Shown: positions 16,394-25,777, counted from the first letter of the stretch. The stretch is DNA of 64,000 nt from Meridianimarinicoccus marinus (GCF_040689105.1 NZ_JBFBVU010000021.1:1-64000), one strand, 5' to 3'. Translations and numbers: made by a program. The notes: generated by a model from the sequence alone, not told the origin.

Positions 16394-17947
16394 TCAGAAC
16401 AATACTCCGGGCAGCCATGTCGCCAAGCCCGGAAACAGCGCCAAAAGTCCGATTGCGGCAATCTGGATCGCCACGAAGGGCACGATCGCGTGATAGATCG
16501 CGGCGGTGCGGATCTGCGGGGGCGCGACCGAGCGATAATAGAACAGCGCGAAGCCGAAAGGCGGCGTCAGGAAGCTGGTTTGCAGGTTCATCGCCACCAG
16601 CACAGCGAACCACACCGGGCTGATGTCCTGTTGCAGCAGGATCGGCCCGACGATGGGAATGACGATGAAGATGATCTCGACGAATTCCAGAAGGAACCCC
16701 AGCAGGAAGATCACCAGCATGGTCAGCGCCAGCATCCCCCAGGTGCCACCGGGCAGACCCTGCAGCAGGTCAGCCACCATCTCGTCGCCACCGAAACCGC
16801 GAAACACCAGTGACAGGATCGACGCAGCGATGATGATCCCGAATATCATGCCTGAGACGATCAGTGTCTCGACAATGGCCGGGCCGAGGACCCCGGCGCG
16901 CAGCAGCACCGCGCAGGCATAAAGCAACCCCAGCCCCAGCAGCGCCACCAACCCACCCAACAACAGGGTATGCGGCCCGATCATCAGCGCGCCCGCGCCG
17001 AATTCGGCCCGGATCCCTGCCGCCGAGGCCAGCAGCAACAGGCAGGTCAGCCCGGCCAGCGCCCCGGCCAGCCACGCATGGCGGCGTCCGGTCTGGGCCA
17101 GCGCGATCAGCAGGGTTCCGGCCACGCCCACCCCCGCGGCCTCGGTGGGCGTGGCGACGCCCATCAGGATCGATCCCAGAACCGCCACGATCAGTGCCAG
17201 CGTCGGCAGCGTGCCCAGAAGCAGTTCGGACAAGGCCATCGGTTCAGGCGCGGGCGCCTTGGGCGCAGGCGCAGGCCCGCCGCGCAAGCGGACCACAGCG
17301 TATAGCGCATAAAGCACCACCAGCAGCAGCCCTGGCAGCAGGGCACCCGCGAACAGGTCGCCCACCGTTACCGGATCGGGGGCAAAATTCCCGGCGATCT
17401 GCTGCGCCTCGATATAGGCGTTGGACACCTGATCCCCCAGCAGGATCAGCACAATGGACGGCGGGATGATCTGGCCCAGCGTGCCGCAGGCGCAGATCAG
17501 CCCGCTGGAGGTGCGCGCGTCGATCCCGGCGCGCAGCATGCTGGGCAGGGTGATGGTGCCCAGCATGACGATTGTGGCCCCGATGATCCCGGTCGAGGCC
17601 GCGATCAGGGCCGAGACAAGGATCACCGACAGGGCCAGCCCGGTGCGCGATCCGCCCACGGCGCGGGTGATGTTGTTGAGCATCCGCTCGGCCTGCTTTG
17701 AGCGGTCCAGCATCACGCCGACCAGCACGAACAGCGGCACCGCCAGCAGCAGGCGGTTTTCCATGATGCCGAAGATCCGCTGCGGCACTGCCTGGAAATA
17801 GACCGGCTCGAACGCGCCGAACAGGGCGGCGATCAGCGCGATCAGGGTCGGCACCCCCGCGATCACGAACAGCACCGGCACCCCGGACAGCAACGCGGCC
17901 AGAAGCGATCCGGCCAGAAACAGCACCCACAGGGTTTCAGCTTCCAT
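16394..17947 (-). CDS. TRAP transporter large permease (DctM family)
   Basis: Integral membrane protein of 517 residues with about twelve to fourteen helices, the channel-forming subunit of a sodium-driven TRAP importer. Conserved segments include AATGIIGATIVMLGTITLP-like and CGTLGQIIPPSIVLI, and in the C-half FLLGFLLEFVEIIFIVIPI and NLQTSFLTPPFGFALFY. It is longer than the common 430 residues because of an extra middle stretch (about 225-330), as in the TakM-like subgroup. It overlaps the small-subunit gene by 11 bases. Confidence 0.93.
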   Translation of the reverse strand: MEAETLWVLFLAGSLLAALLSGVPVLFVIAGVPTLIALIAALFGAFEPVYFQAVPQRIFGIMENRLLLAVPLFVLVGVMLDRSKQAERMLNNITRAVGGSRTGLALSVILVSALIAASTGIIGATIVMLGTITLPSMLRAGIDARTSSGLICACGTLGQIIPPSIVLILLGDQVSNAYIEAQQIAGNFAPDPVTVGDLFAGALLPGLLLVVLYALYAVVRLRGGPAPAPKAPAPEPMALSELLLGTLPTLALIVAVLGSILMGVATPTEAAGVGVAGTLLIALAQTGRRHAWLAGALAGLTCLLLLASAAGIRAEFGAGALMIGPHTLLLGGLVALLGLGLLYACAVLLRAGVLGPAIVETLIVSGMIFGIIIAASILSLVFRGFGGDEMVADLLQGLPGGTWGMLALTMLVIFLLGFLLEFVEIIFIVIPIVGPILLQQDISPVWFAVLVAMNLQTSFLTPPFGFALFYYRSVAPPQIRTAAIYHAIVPFVAIQIAAIGLLALFPGLATWLPGVLF

Positions 17948-18434
17948 GTTCGGCCCTCCGCCGCCGCAGCAGCGGCACCAGATCGGCCAGTGCGATCAGG
18001 ATGACCAGCAGACACAGCACCACCACGGTGGACTTTACCAGGAACAATCCTGCCAGCCCTCCGGTCTCGCGCGAGCCTTCGTGGATCGCCCAGGACGCGG
18101 CGACCAGAGGCCACGCGTTGACCAGCAGCAAGGCAAACACCGGCAAGGTCAACAGCAGATGCCCGGCACGATCCACGCCGGCCTGCCAGCGCGGCGGCAT
18201 CCGTTCGCGCAACACATCGACACGCACGTGACGGCCCGCGCGCATGGCCAGCGGGATGGTCAGCACCACGAGGCAGGCGAAGGCATAGCTGACCGCGTCC
18301 TGCAGCTCCAGAAACCCGACGCCCAGCACATAGCGCAGCAGCACGATCGTCACCTGCCCGGCGAACATCACGGCGAAAAGCCCGGTGCAAAGGGCCAGAA
18401 GGCCACGGTTCAAGACATCGACCAACTGGTTCAC
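17937..18434 (-). CDS. TRAP transporter small permease (DctQ family)
   Basis: Four-helix membrane protein, 165 residues with the GTG at 18434, which has AAGGGG about 8 bases upstream. In-frame ATGs at 18461 and 18500 would lengthen it with a polar N-terminus less typical of the family. It pairs with the large DctM subunit encoded downstream and overlapping. No regulator is joined to the operon; the Lrp-type gene 82 bases upstream reads in the same direction and could be cotranscribed. Confidence 0.85.
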   Translation of the reverse strand: MNQLVDVLNRGLLALCTGLFAVMFAGQVTIVLLRYVLGVGFLELQDAVSYAFACLVVLTIPLAMRAGRHVRVDVLRERMPPRWQAGVDRAGHLLLTLPVFALLLVNAWPLVAASWAIHEGSRETGGLAGLFLVKSTVVVLCLLVILIALADLVPLLRRRRAEHGS

Positions 18435-18515
18435 AACAGGGCCCCTTTCGGGCCGAGCCATGCCCGATTTCCAGTGCCGACGCAAACCGCTTTGCAGCAT
18501 GCCTGCGGCCCGGTT

Positions 18516-18944
18516 CTAGAAGGCGCGGCTCAGCAACAGGCAGGTTTCGCTGTTCAGGATGCCGGGGATTTCGCGGATCTCGCACAGGACCCGATCAAAG
18601 TCCTCAAGGCTGGTGGCTTCAAGCTGCGCCACGAAGTCCCACGCACCGTTGGTGGAGTGCAACTGCCCCACCTGTTTCAGCCGCCGCAGCCGCACCGTCA
18701 CCTGCCGGGCCAGATTGCCCTGAACCTCGATCATCATGATGGCGCGGATCAGATCCTCGGCACTGGTGTCGGCCAGATCAACGGTAAAGCGCTGGATCAC
18801 ACCCCGGCGCTGCAGCCGGTCCAGATGGGTCTGCACGGTGCCGCGCGTCACGCCCAGTGCAGCCGCCAGCGCGGTGATCGAGGCGCGCCCGTCCAGCCGA
18901 AGCTGTCCGATCAGCGCCTTGTCAAGGGCGTCCAACTCACTCAC
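18516..18944 (-). CDS. Lrp/AsnC-family transcriptional regulator
   Basis: 142 residues: an N-terminal AsnC-type helix-turn-helix (ALDKALIGQLRLDGR, then GVTRGTVQTHLDRL, about residues 5-45) and a C-terminal RAM ligand-binding domain ending GILNSETCLLLSRAF. These regulators respond to amino acids. It is divergent from the arginase gene, so arginine or ornithine catabolism is the likely target, as for other Lrp-type activators beside such genes. Confidence 0.92.
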   Translation of the reverse strand: MSELDALDKALIGQLRLDGRASITALAAALGVTRGTVQTHLDRLQRRGVIQRFTVDLADTSAEDLIRAIMMIEVQGNLARQVTVRLRRLKQVGQLHSTNGAWDFVAQLEATSLEDFDRVLCEIREIPGILNSETCLLLSRAF

Positions 18945-18996
18945 GACCGACCACTTTGCATGCCAAGCTGAACAATTTGCTGGATCTCCATCGCAA

Positions 18997-19014
18997 TTCG
19001 ATCACCTTTCGATC
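18997..19014. promoter_or_regulatory. TTCGATC direct repeat in the Lrp-arginase divergent promoter
   Basis: TTCGATC occurs at 18997-19003 and again at 19008-19014, 11 bases apart, about one helical turn. It lies in the 127-base divergent region between the regulator and arginase genes. Helically phased repeats suit Lrp-type octamers. The site is seen; its role is inferred. Confidence 0.4.
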
Positions 19015-19071
19015 TAAACGCACACCACCCCGGCGGGTCAATATGGGGCGACACTTCCTGCGAGTTGACCC

Positions 19072-20001
19072 ATGACCCGAAAAACCTGTTGCCTGATTGG
19101 CGCCCCGGTAGATGAAGGCGCGGTGCAGCGCGGATGCGTGATGGGCCCAGACGCCTATCGCACCGCCGGGCTGGCCGAGCAGTTGCGCGACCTTGGCCAT
19201 CTGGTCGAGGATCGCGGCAACCTCTCGGCGGCACCCCGGCCCGCGTCCCATCCCAACGCCGCGCTGAAGAACCTGCCCGAGATTGCCGGTTGGGTGCCGG
19301 TGCTGGAACAGGCCGCCTATGAGGCCGCCGCCTGCGACATGCCGATCTTTCTGGGCGGCAACCATGCGTTGTCGGCGGGCACCGTGCCCGGCGTGGCACG
19401 CCGGTCTGCCGAACGTGGCCAGCCGCAATTCGTGCTGTGGCTGGACGCGCATCCCGACCTGCACACACTGGCCAGCACCCGCTCGGGCAACCTGCACGGC
19501 ACGCCCCTGCGCTATCTGATCGGCGATCCGGGGTTCGAGGATGTCTTCCCTCCCATCACCGCCCCGGTGCCCGAGGCGCATGTGTGCTTCATGGGTCTGC
19601 GGTCGGTCGATCCGGCCGAGCAGGCCCGGCTGCACGGATCGGGCATGGCGGTGCACGACATGCGCGCGCTGGACGAACGCGGGGTCAGCGCGCCGCTGCT
19701 GGCGTTTTTGGACCGGGTGAAACAGGCGGGCGGCGCCTTGCATGTCAGCCTTGATGTGGATTTTCTAGATCCGGCCATCGCCCCTGCCGTGGGCACTACG
19801 GTGCCCGGCGGTGCCACCTTCCGCGAGGCCCATCTGATCATGGAACTGCTGCATGAAAGCGGCCTCGTGACCTCGCTCGATCTTGTGGAACTGAACCCGT
19901 TTCTCGACGACCGAGGCCGCACTGCCCTGCTGATGGTGGACCTCTGCGCCTCGCTTCTGGGCCGCAAGGTGCTGGACCGTCAAACCCGCAGTGCCGCCTG
20001 A
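19072..20001 (+). CDS. rocF: Arginase
   Basis: Manganese hydrolase turning arginine into ornithine and urea, 309 residues. Metal-binding motifs are present: GGNHA (about 94-98, normally GGDHS), DAHPDLH (about 125-131) and LDVDFLDP (about 227-234). All histidine and aspartate ligands are kept; only the non-ligand Asp of the first motif is changed to Asn. It is followed 14 bases later by ornithine cyclodeaminase, so the pair converts arginine to proline with release of urea and ammonia. Confidence 0.93.
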   Translation: MTRKTCCLIGAPVDEGAVQRGCVMGPDAYRTAGLAEQLRDLGHLVEDRGNLSAAPRPASHPNAALKNLPEIAGWVPVLEQAAYEAAACDMPIFLGGNHALSAGTVPGVARRSAERGQPQFVLWLDAHPDLHTLASTRSGNLHGTPLRYLIGDPGFEDVFPPITAPVPEAHVCFMGLRSVDPAEQARLHGSGMAVHDMRALDERGVSAPLLAFLDRVKQAGGALHVSLDVDFLDPAIAPAVGTTVPGGATFREAHLIMELLHESGLVTSLDLVELNPFLDDRGRTALLMVDLCASLLGRKVLDRQTRSAA

Positions 20002-20015
20002 ACCGGAGACCCCGC

Positions 20016-21074
20016 ATGAATGCTCTCACGCCCCAACCCTCGCATCTGGCCATGGTGCCTTTCGTCAGCGTCGCCAACATGCTGAAGATCGTGAACCGCA
20101 TCGGCCCGGCGCAGATGATCGCCGGCATCGCCGCCTATCTCGAGGACGACTTCCGCCGCTGGGAGCAGTTCGACAAGACCCCCCGCATCCCGGCCCACAG
20201 CCGCGACGGGGTGATCGAGTTGATGCCAACCTCGGACGGCGAAATCTACGGCTTCAAATACGTCAACGGCCACCCGGCCAACATGGCGCGCGGCTATCAG
20301 ACCGTAACCGCCTTCGGCGTGCTGTCACGGGTCGAAAACGGTTATCCGGTGCTGCTGACCGAGATGACGGTGCTGACCGCGCTGCGCACCGCCGCGACCT
20401 CGGCGCTGGCGGCGAAACACCTGGCCCCCCAAGGCGCCACCACCATGGCGATGATTGGCAATGGCGCGCAATGCGAGTTTCAGGCGCTGGCCTTCCAGAA
20501 GGTTTTGGGGATCGACACCGTGCGGCTGTATGATCTCGACCCGGCGGCCACCGCCAAGGCAGTCCGCAATCTGGCCGGATCGGGCCTTACAGTCGTGGCC
20601 TGCGCCAGCGCGGAAGAGGCGATCACCGGTGCCCAGATCATCACCACCTGCACCGCCGACAAGCAGAATGCCACCGTGCTGACCGACAACATGGTCGGGG
20701 CCGGGGTGCACATCAACGGCATCGGTGGCGATTGCCCCGGCAAGACCGAATTGCATCGCGATATCCTGCTGCGGTCAGATATTTTCGTCGAATACGCGCC
20801 CCAGACCCGGATCGAGGGCGAGATCCAGGCGCTGGACCCCGACCACCCGGTCACCGAGCTGTGGAAGGTCATCACCGGGCAGGCCGAGGGCCGCCGGGAC
20901 GCGCGGCAGATCACGCTGTTCGACAGCGTCGGTTTCGCGATCGAGGATTTCTCGGCCCTGCGCTATCTGCGCAACCAGTTGAGCGACCCCGGCGAGTACA
21001 TCGAACTGGATCTTCTGGCCGACCCCGACGATCCCCGCGACCTGTTCGGCATGGTGCAGCGCGCCCGGCCCTGA
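20016..21074 (+). CDS. Ornithine cyclodeaminase
   Basis: 352 residues; converts L-ornithine to L-proline and ammonia with bound NAD. The NAD-binding Rossmann motif is MIGNGAQCEFQ at about 146-156, and the substrate region GFKYVNGHPANMARG at about 76-90 holds the expected lysine. Length and motifs fit ornithine cyclodeaminase rather than the shorter mu-crystallin-like ketimine reductases. Cotranscribed with arginase. Confidence 0.93.
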   Translation: MNALTPQPSHLAMVPFVSVANMLKIVNRIGPAQMIAGIAAYLEDDFRRWEQFDKTPRIPAHSRDGVIELMPTSDGEIYGFKYVNGHPANMARGYQTVTAFGVLSRVENGYPVLLTEMTVLTALRTAATSALAAKHLAPQGATTMAMIGNGAQCEFQALAFQKVLGIDTVRLYDLDPAATAKAVRNLAGSGLTVVACASAEEAITGAQIITTCTADKQNATVLTDNMVGAGVHINGIGGDCPGKTELHRDILLRSDIFVEYAPQTRIEGEIQALDPDHPVTELWKVITGQAEGRRDARQITLFDSVGFAIEDFSALRYLRNQLSDPGEYIELDLLADPDDPRDLFGMVQRARP

Positions 21075-21095
21075 GACCGGGACCGGGGCCAGACG

Positions 21096-22610
21096 TCATG
21101 CCTGCGTAAAGATCGCCTTGTAAGTCTCTCGCAACACGTTCTTTTGAACCTTACCCATGGTGTTGCGCGGCAGGGCGTCGACCACCACCATCCGGCGCGG
21201 CTGCTTGAACCGCGCCAACTGTCCGTCCAACGCCGCGGCGATGGCCGCCAGATCGGGCGTCGCCCCGGCCTCGGGCACCAGAACCGCCACCACGCTTTCA
21301 CCGAAATCCGGGTGCGGGGCGCCGATCACCGCGCTTTCCATCACGCCGGGGGCGGCATCCAGCAGCAATTCGATCTCTTTGGGATAGATGTTGTAACCGC
21401 CCGAAATGATCAGATCCTTGTTGCGTCCGACGATAGTCAGATAGCCGTCTGCGTCCAACCGGCCCAGATCGCCGGTGATGAAGAAGCCGTCCGCGCGCAG
21501 TTCCTCGGCGGTCTTTTCCGGCATCCGCCAGTAGCCCTTGAACACATTCGGCCCGCGCACCTGGACCACGCCGATCTCGCCCACCGGCAACGCTTGCCCG
21601 GTCTCGGGATCGCAGACCTTCACCTCGACCCCCGGCAGCGCCTGACCCACGGTTCCGGCGCGGCGGTTGCCATCATAGGGGTTCGAGGTGTTCATATTGG
21701 TCTCGGTCATGCCATAGCGTTCCAGGATGCGATGGCCGGTGCGGGCCTCGAACGCCTCGTGGGTGGCGGCCAGAAGCGGGGCCGAGCCCGAGATGAACAG
21801 CCGCATATGCGCCGCGAGATCCCCCGTGAAACGGGCATCATCCAGGAGCCTTGTGTAGAACGTCGGCACCCCCATCAGCGTAGTTGCTTTCGGCATCCAG
21901 TCGATCAGTTGATCCACGTCCAGCTTCGGCAGGAAGATCATCGATCCCCCGGCCAGCAGGATCACATTGGTGGCCACGAACAGCCCATGGGTGTGAAAGA
22001 TCGGCAGCGCGTGCAACAGCACGTCGTCGCTTGAGAAGCGCCAGACGTCCACAAGGGTCCGGGCATTCGACAGCAGGTTGTCCTGCGTCAGCATCGCCCC
22101 CTTGCTGCGCCCGGTGGTGCCCGAGGTATACAGAAACCCGGCCAGATCATCGGGACCGCGCGCCACCGTCTCGAAAGTCTCGGGTTGGGTGGCGGCCAGA
22201 TCCGTCAGACTGCCCCGCCCGTGGGCCAGCGTTTCCAGCCGCGCACCGCAGGCCAACGCGACCGGGGCCAGATCGTCAGCCTTCTCAGGAGCGCAGACAA
22301 ACAGCTTTGCCTCGGAGTTCTCGACGAAATAGGAAACCTCAGCCGGGGTATAGGCGGTGTTGAGCGGCAGAAACACCGCGCCGCTTTGGGCGCAGGCGGC
22401 AAACAGCGCGATCATCTCGGGGCATTTGTCCACCTGCACCGCCACCCGATCACCGGTCTGCACACCGCAGGCCGCAAGCGCATGGGCAAACCGCGCCGCC
22501 TGCCGCAGGAAGGCGTCATAGGTGATCTCGGTCCCGTCGGGCAGGATCAGAAACGGCTTGCGATTGCCCCGATGAACGCCGAACAGCGCGTCGTACAGAT
22601 GGTTTGCCAT
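21096..22610 (-). CDS. matB: Malonyl-CoA synthetase (acyl-CoA ligase family)
   Basis: 504-residue adenylate-forming enzyme that activates malonate to malonyl-CoA. AMP-binding motifs: YTSGTTGRSKGA (about 162-173), ERYGMTETNMNTSNPY, GDLGRLDADGYL, and the C-terminal catalytic lysine in NTMGKVQKNVLRE. The MatB-like features are the TETNMNTSNP stretch and the C-terminus YKAIF. Usually it is next to malonyl-CoA decarboxylase (matA); no such gene is in the window, so it stands alone here, convergent with the ornithine cyclodeaminase gene. Confidence 0.85.
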   Translation of the reverse strand: MANHLYDALFGVHRGNRKPFLILPDGTEITYDAFLRQAARFAHALAACGVQTGDRVAVQVDKCPEMIALFAACAQSGAVFLPLNTAYTPAEVSYFVENSEAKLFVCAPEKADDLAPVALACGARLETLAHGRGSLTDLAATQPETFETVARGPDDLAGFLYTSGTTGRSKGAMLTQDNLLSNARTLVDVWRFSSDDVLLHALPIFHTHGLFVATNVILLAGGSMIFLPKLDVDQLIDWMPKATTLMGVPTFYTRLLDDARFTGDLAAHMRLFISGSAPLLAATHEAFEARTGHRILERYGMTETNMNTSNPYDGNRRAGTVGQALPGVEVKVCDPETGQALPVGEIGVVQVRGPNVFKGYWRMPEKTAEELRADGFFITGDLGRLDADGYLTIVGRNKDLIISGGYNIYPKEIELLLDAAPGVMESAVIGAPHPDFGESVVAVLVPEAGATPDLAAIAAALDGQLARFKQPRRMVVVDALPRNTMGKVQKNVLRETYKAIFTQA

Positions 22611-22708
22611 GGCCCCGGCCCCCGGTCACTGCGATCCTTGCTGGTCCGTCTTAGGCAAGCGCGTCCGCCCCATCCAGACGCAAAAGAGACGCGCCCGCAG
22701 GCGTTCCC

Positions 22709-23623
22709 TTATCGCTCGGGCGCCAGATGGGTCAGGCTGTGGTCGGCATATATCTGGGCAATGCGCCCCGATTGCAGGGCATCCAGAATGGCGTCGTCGA
22801 CCATGTAGGACAGCGGGCGATAGCGGAAATGCACCCCCACGCCCAGCGTCCAGTCCCCCACCGCCAGGCCCGGCAAGGGCGGCTGGTGCAGGGCTGTGGC
22901 CGGGGTCAACCCGTGCTCCAACTGACCGCGCGGGCCCATCACCGCCATGACTTCGCCCGCCGCCAAGGCCGCCATGGCCTCGGCCACATCCGGGAAGCGG
23001 TGGATGTTTGCGGCCATCTGGCCACCGGCGAAACTGGTCAGATAGAAATCCGCGATCGAGTCGTTCTCGACCCCCACCGTGTCGAAGCGGAAATAGGCCG
23101 GGGTCGGACGGTCGTCGGGGTCGGGATAGGCGGCGGTGGCATAGGCGATGGCCAGCGCTTCGCCGGCGTATTGACCGGTGAAGACCACCTGCTCGACCCG
23201 GCATTTGAAGGCGCTGTCATAGGGGATGCGCATCATCACGTTGGACACCGCGCCGCCGACAATCGGGCCCTTCCAGATGTTGTGGCGCAGGTCGGCTTCC
23301 AGGTTTTCGCCCGCCGCCACGAAGTGGAACCGCGGCGCGACGCCGATATACTCGGCGATCAGGCGGGCGATTTCCACATCGACCCCGCGCGCCGTGCTGC
23401 CGTCTTGCCAGGAATAGGGCGGATAATCTTCGTACAGCGCGAAGGTCACGAACCCTTGTTCATGGATCTGGTCCAGATCCTGTCCGACGATATCGCGCGA
23501 GGCATTCTGCGGCTTGGCCTGCGGCACCCAGTCGGCACAAGGATCGGCGGCCCATCCGGGAGCCGCCGACAGGGCCAGCGCCAGCAGGACGCCGCCCAGG
23601 GGGATCGTGAATCCCCGCCGCAT
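22709..23623 (-). CDS. Quinoprotein-associated periplasmic binding protein (XoxJ/MoxJ-like)
   Basis: 304-residue exported protein (signal to about residue 25, GWA|ADP) of the family-3 solute-binding fold. Its closest type is the binding-protein-like component encoded with PQQ dehydrogenases (XoxJ/MoxJ): VTFALYEDYPPYSWQDG, RGVDVEIARLIAEYI and a C-terminal KSYxVDDAI-like segment. In methanol oxidation systems this protein is thought to help mature or activate the dehydrogenase rather than serve an importer. The ATG at 23623 overlaps the preceding cytochrome stop, so the two are coupled. Confidence 0.82.
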   Translation of the reverse strand: MRRGFTIPLGGVLLALALSAAPGWAADPCADWVPQAKPQNASRDIVGQDLDQIHEQGFVTFALYEDYPPYSWQDGSTARGVDVEIARLIAEYIGVAPRFHFVAAGENLEADLRHNIWKGPIVGGAVSNVMMRIPYDSAFKCRVEQVVFTGQYAGEALAIAYATAAYPDPDDRPTPAYFRFDTVGVENDSIADFYLTSFAGGQMAANIHRFPDVAEAMAALAAGEVMAVMGPRGQLEHGLTPATALHQPPLPGLAVGDWTLGVGVHFRYRPLSYMVDDAILDALQSGRIAQIYADHSLTHLAPER

Positions 23624-24315
23624 CAATGCGCGACAGACAGGCCGACCGTCAGGATCTCGGCCGCCTGATCCAGATTGCCGCTATCCAGGTTCAGCACCAG
23701 CGCCGCGCGCAAGGCCACGCTGTCGGCCACCGGCGCCCCCGAGAGAGTCTCGATCTCGTTGGCGATCTCCATCAGCCGGTCGGCGGTTGCAGCGGTATCG
23801 ACCTCGGCCGCTCCGCTTGCGGCGGTGGCCAGAAGATCCCGGATTTCCTTCAACTCGTCGGACCGTTCGGCGACGGCCTCGTCATCGGGGCGGGTCTCGA
23901 TGAAGGTGCGGATCGCCCAGGCGGCTTTCTGGCCCAGCAATTCGCCGAAGGCCGGCATCTTGGTGGTGCCATTCTGGGTGTAGCCGAACTGGAAGCGCTC
24001 AACATACCACTCGTCGCCGAATTCCTCGGCCTCCAGGAAGCGCAGGTCGGGGGCGAGCCCACCCGAGATCACTTCCAGCCCATGGCACCGGGCGCAGTTC
24101 TGGTTGTAGCCGGAGGCGCCGATCTTGACGGCTTCGCTCCAGATCTCCTCGCCCACTTCTTCCACACGGTAGGGGTTCTCGGTCAGCCATTCCTCGCCCA
24201 CATCGGGCAGGACATCGGTGTTCACCGGTTGCGGGGCGACATCGCCATGGGCAAGGGCCAGGCTCGGGGCCATGGCCAGGGTCAGGGCGGTCAGCGCGGG
24301 ACGGATCAGGGTCAT
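23623..24315 (-). CDS. pedF: Cytochrome c-550 PedF-like
   Basis: 230-residue periplasmic c-type cytochrome. Signal peptide ends near residue 22 (LALA|HGD). One haem site, CARCH at about 74-78, and a likely axial methionine in TTKMPAFGE. It matches the PedF-type cytochrome found with PQQ-dependent alcohol dehydrogenases. The C-terminal 90 residues are an extra helical, alanine-rich tail (DELKEIRDLLATAA and on). It probably accepts electrons from the quinoprotein and passes them to the oxidase. Confidence 0.85.
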   Translation of the reverse strand: MTLIRPALTALTLAMAPSLALAHGDVAPQPVNTDVLPDVGEEWLTENPYRVEEVGEEIWSEAVKIGASGYNQNCARCHGLEVISGGLAPDLRFLEAEEFGDEWYVERFQFGYTQNGTTKMPAFGELLGQKAAWAIRTFIETRPDDEAVAERSDELKEIRDLLATAASGAAEVDTAATADRLMEIANEIETLSGAPVADSVALRAALVLNLDSGNLDQAAEILTVGLSVAH

Positions 24316-24384
24316 GTCGGGTCCTCCTCAGGGCAATCCATGCCATCGAGAGCCGTTGTACGCAGACAGCAGCAGTCGCGGTAT

Positions 24385-24417
24385 TCGACCTTGGTTGGCC
24401 CCTCGACCATGGTCGTA
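24385..24417. promoter_or_regulatory. Paired operator-like sites in the pedF / binding-protein divergent promoter
   Basis: TTCGACCTTGG at 24385-24395 and a perfect palindrome CGACCATGGTCG at 24404-24415, which reads TACGACCATGG on the minus strand (24407-24417). The same core recurs before the cytochrome c, xoxF and NosR-like genes. Likely the binding site of a response regulator controlling the methanol island. Confidence 0.5.
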
Positions 24418-24467
24418 TGGCTGACATCGGGGCGATCCGTATCCTTGGACGCGGAGGAGATGATTGC

Positions 24468-25634
24468 ATGAAACCACTTGCTGCCATGGTGCTGTCGCTG
24501 GTCCTGTTGCCCTGGGCCGCGATCGGCGAGACCCGCATCGATGTCACCTACCTGCACGTGGAAACGCCGCGACCGCCGGTGCTGTCCAACCTTGACCCGG
24601 AACCCGCCGACCTTGGCCTCGCGGGCGCGCAACTGGCCGTTCGGGACAATGCCACAACCGGCCGGTTCCTGGGCCATGCCTACACGCTTGACACGGTGTC
24701 GGTTGCCCTGGGCGAAGATCCCCTGGCTGCGGCGCGTCGGGCCCTGTCCAGCACGGACCTGCTGGTTCTGGATGCGCCGGCAGAGGTGCTGCTGGCCATC
24801 GCCGATCTGCCCGAGGCGGCCCGGGCGCTGATCTTCAACACCTCTGCCGAAGACACCGACCTGCGCGGCCAGAACTGCCGCGCCAACATTCTGCACAGCG
24901 CGCCGTCGCTGGCCATGCGCACCGACGCGCTGGCGCAGTTCCTCGCCCAGCGGCGCTGGACCAGGCTGGCGATGATCGAGGGCAGCTATCCTGCAGACAA
25001 GGCCTTCGCGGCGGCACTGGAGCGTTCGGCCAGGAAATTCGGCCTGAAAATCGGCGCCCGGAAAACATGGGCCTTCGACGCCGACATGCGCCGCCACGCG
25101 GCCCAGGAAGTACCGCTCTTCACCCAGGATCTGGGCAAATATGATGCCCTGCTGGTGGCCGATGAAACCGGAGATTTCGGGCGCTACATCGCCTACAACA
25201 CCTGGTTGCCGCGCCCTGTCGTTGGTTCGGAAGGGCTGACTGCAGCGGCCTGGGCACCGGTGGTCGAACAATGGGGCGCGGCGCAGCTACAATCGCGTTT
25301 CCACGAGATGACCGGCCGCCAGATGTATCCGCAGGACTATGCCGCCTGGGCCGCGCTGCGCAGTATCGGTGAGGCGGTGACACGCGGCGCAGCCGGCGAC
25401 GCGCCTTCCCTGCACGGATTTCTGATGTCCGGCGACTTTGAACTGGCCGGGTTCAAGGGCCGCCCCCTGACGTATCGCGCCTGGAACGGGCAATTGCGCC
25501 AACCCATTCCGCTGACGCAGCCCCGCGCGCTGGTCACCCAGGCGCCACTGGAGGGGTTTCTGCATCCGCGTACCGAGCTGGACACGCTGGGGCTGGATGC
25601 CCCGGAAGCCGGCTGTGCCGCCTATGCGGCCTGA
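24468..25634 (+). CDS. ABC substrate-binding protein of the PQQ-dependent alcohol dehydrogenase system
   Basis: 388-residue exported protein (signal to about residue 20) with the branched-chain amino acid binding-protein fold. It belongs to the subgroup encoded with PQQ dehydrogenases: TRIDVTYLHVETPRPPVL early, FNTSAEDTDLRGQNCRAN in the middle, and a C-terminus about GLDAPEAGC. The start is the ATG at 24468 with GGAGG upstream. Its true role is unknown; together with the beta-propeller, ATPase and permease genes that follow, it may export or sense something needed by the quinoprotein. Confidence 0.85.
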   Translation: MKPLAAMVLSLVLLPWAAIGETRIDVTYLHVETPRPPVLSNLDPEPADLGLAGAQLAVRDNATTGRFLGHAYTLDTVSVALGEDPLAAARRALSSTDLLVLDAPAEVLLAIADLPEAARALIFNTSAEDTDLRGQNCRANILHSAPSLAMRTDALAQFLAQRRWTRLAMIEGSYPADKAFAAALERSARKFGLKIGARKTWAFDADMRRHAAQEVPLFTQDLGKYDALLVADETGDFGRYIAYNTWLPRPVVGSEGLTAAAWAPVVEQWGAAQLQSRFHEMTGRQMYPQDYAAWAALRSIGEAVTRGAAGDAPSLHGFLMSGDFELAGFKGRPLTYRAWNGQLRQPIPLTQPRALVTQAPLEGFLHPRTELDTLGLDAPEAGCAAYAA

Positions 25635-25641
25635 ACCCCCA

Positions 25642-25659
25642 GCGGGGGCCAGCCCCCGC
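25642..25659 (+). terminator. Hairpin after the binding-protein gene
   Basis: GCGGGGGC (25642-25649) and GCCCCCGC (25652-25659) form a tight stem with a 2-base gap. No T-run follows, so it may act as an mRNA-stabilising end rather than a full terminator. Confidence 0.5.
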
Positions 25660-25725
25660 GCCCCCGGAGTATTTCACCAAGAAAAAAGTCTCCCCTTCTT
25701 TTTCTTGTTCTGAAGTACTCGCCAG
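25660..25725. repeat. Rhodobacteraceae-type intergenic repeat with inverted arms
   Basis: Carries CCCCCGGAGTATTTCACCAA then GAAAAAAG, and an inverted arm ending CTTGTTCTGAAGTACTCGCC, so the stretch can fold back on itself (AAGAAAAA with TTTTTCTT, AGTA with TACT). A related unit is at 33164-33195. I have the impression that GGAGTATTTTTGCCAAG-like units are common between genes in roseobacters. Confidence 0.5.
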
Positions 25726-25777
25726 GGGTGTGGGGGTGGCAAACCCCCACGCTGCCCCTCGTCGAAAAGGACCGAAA

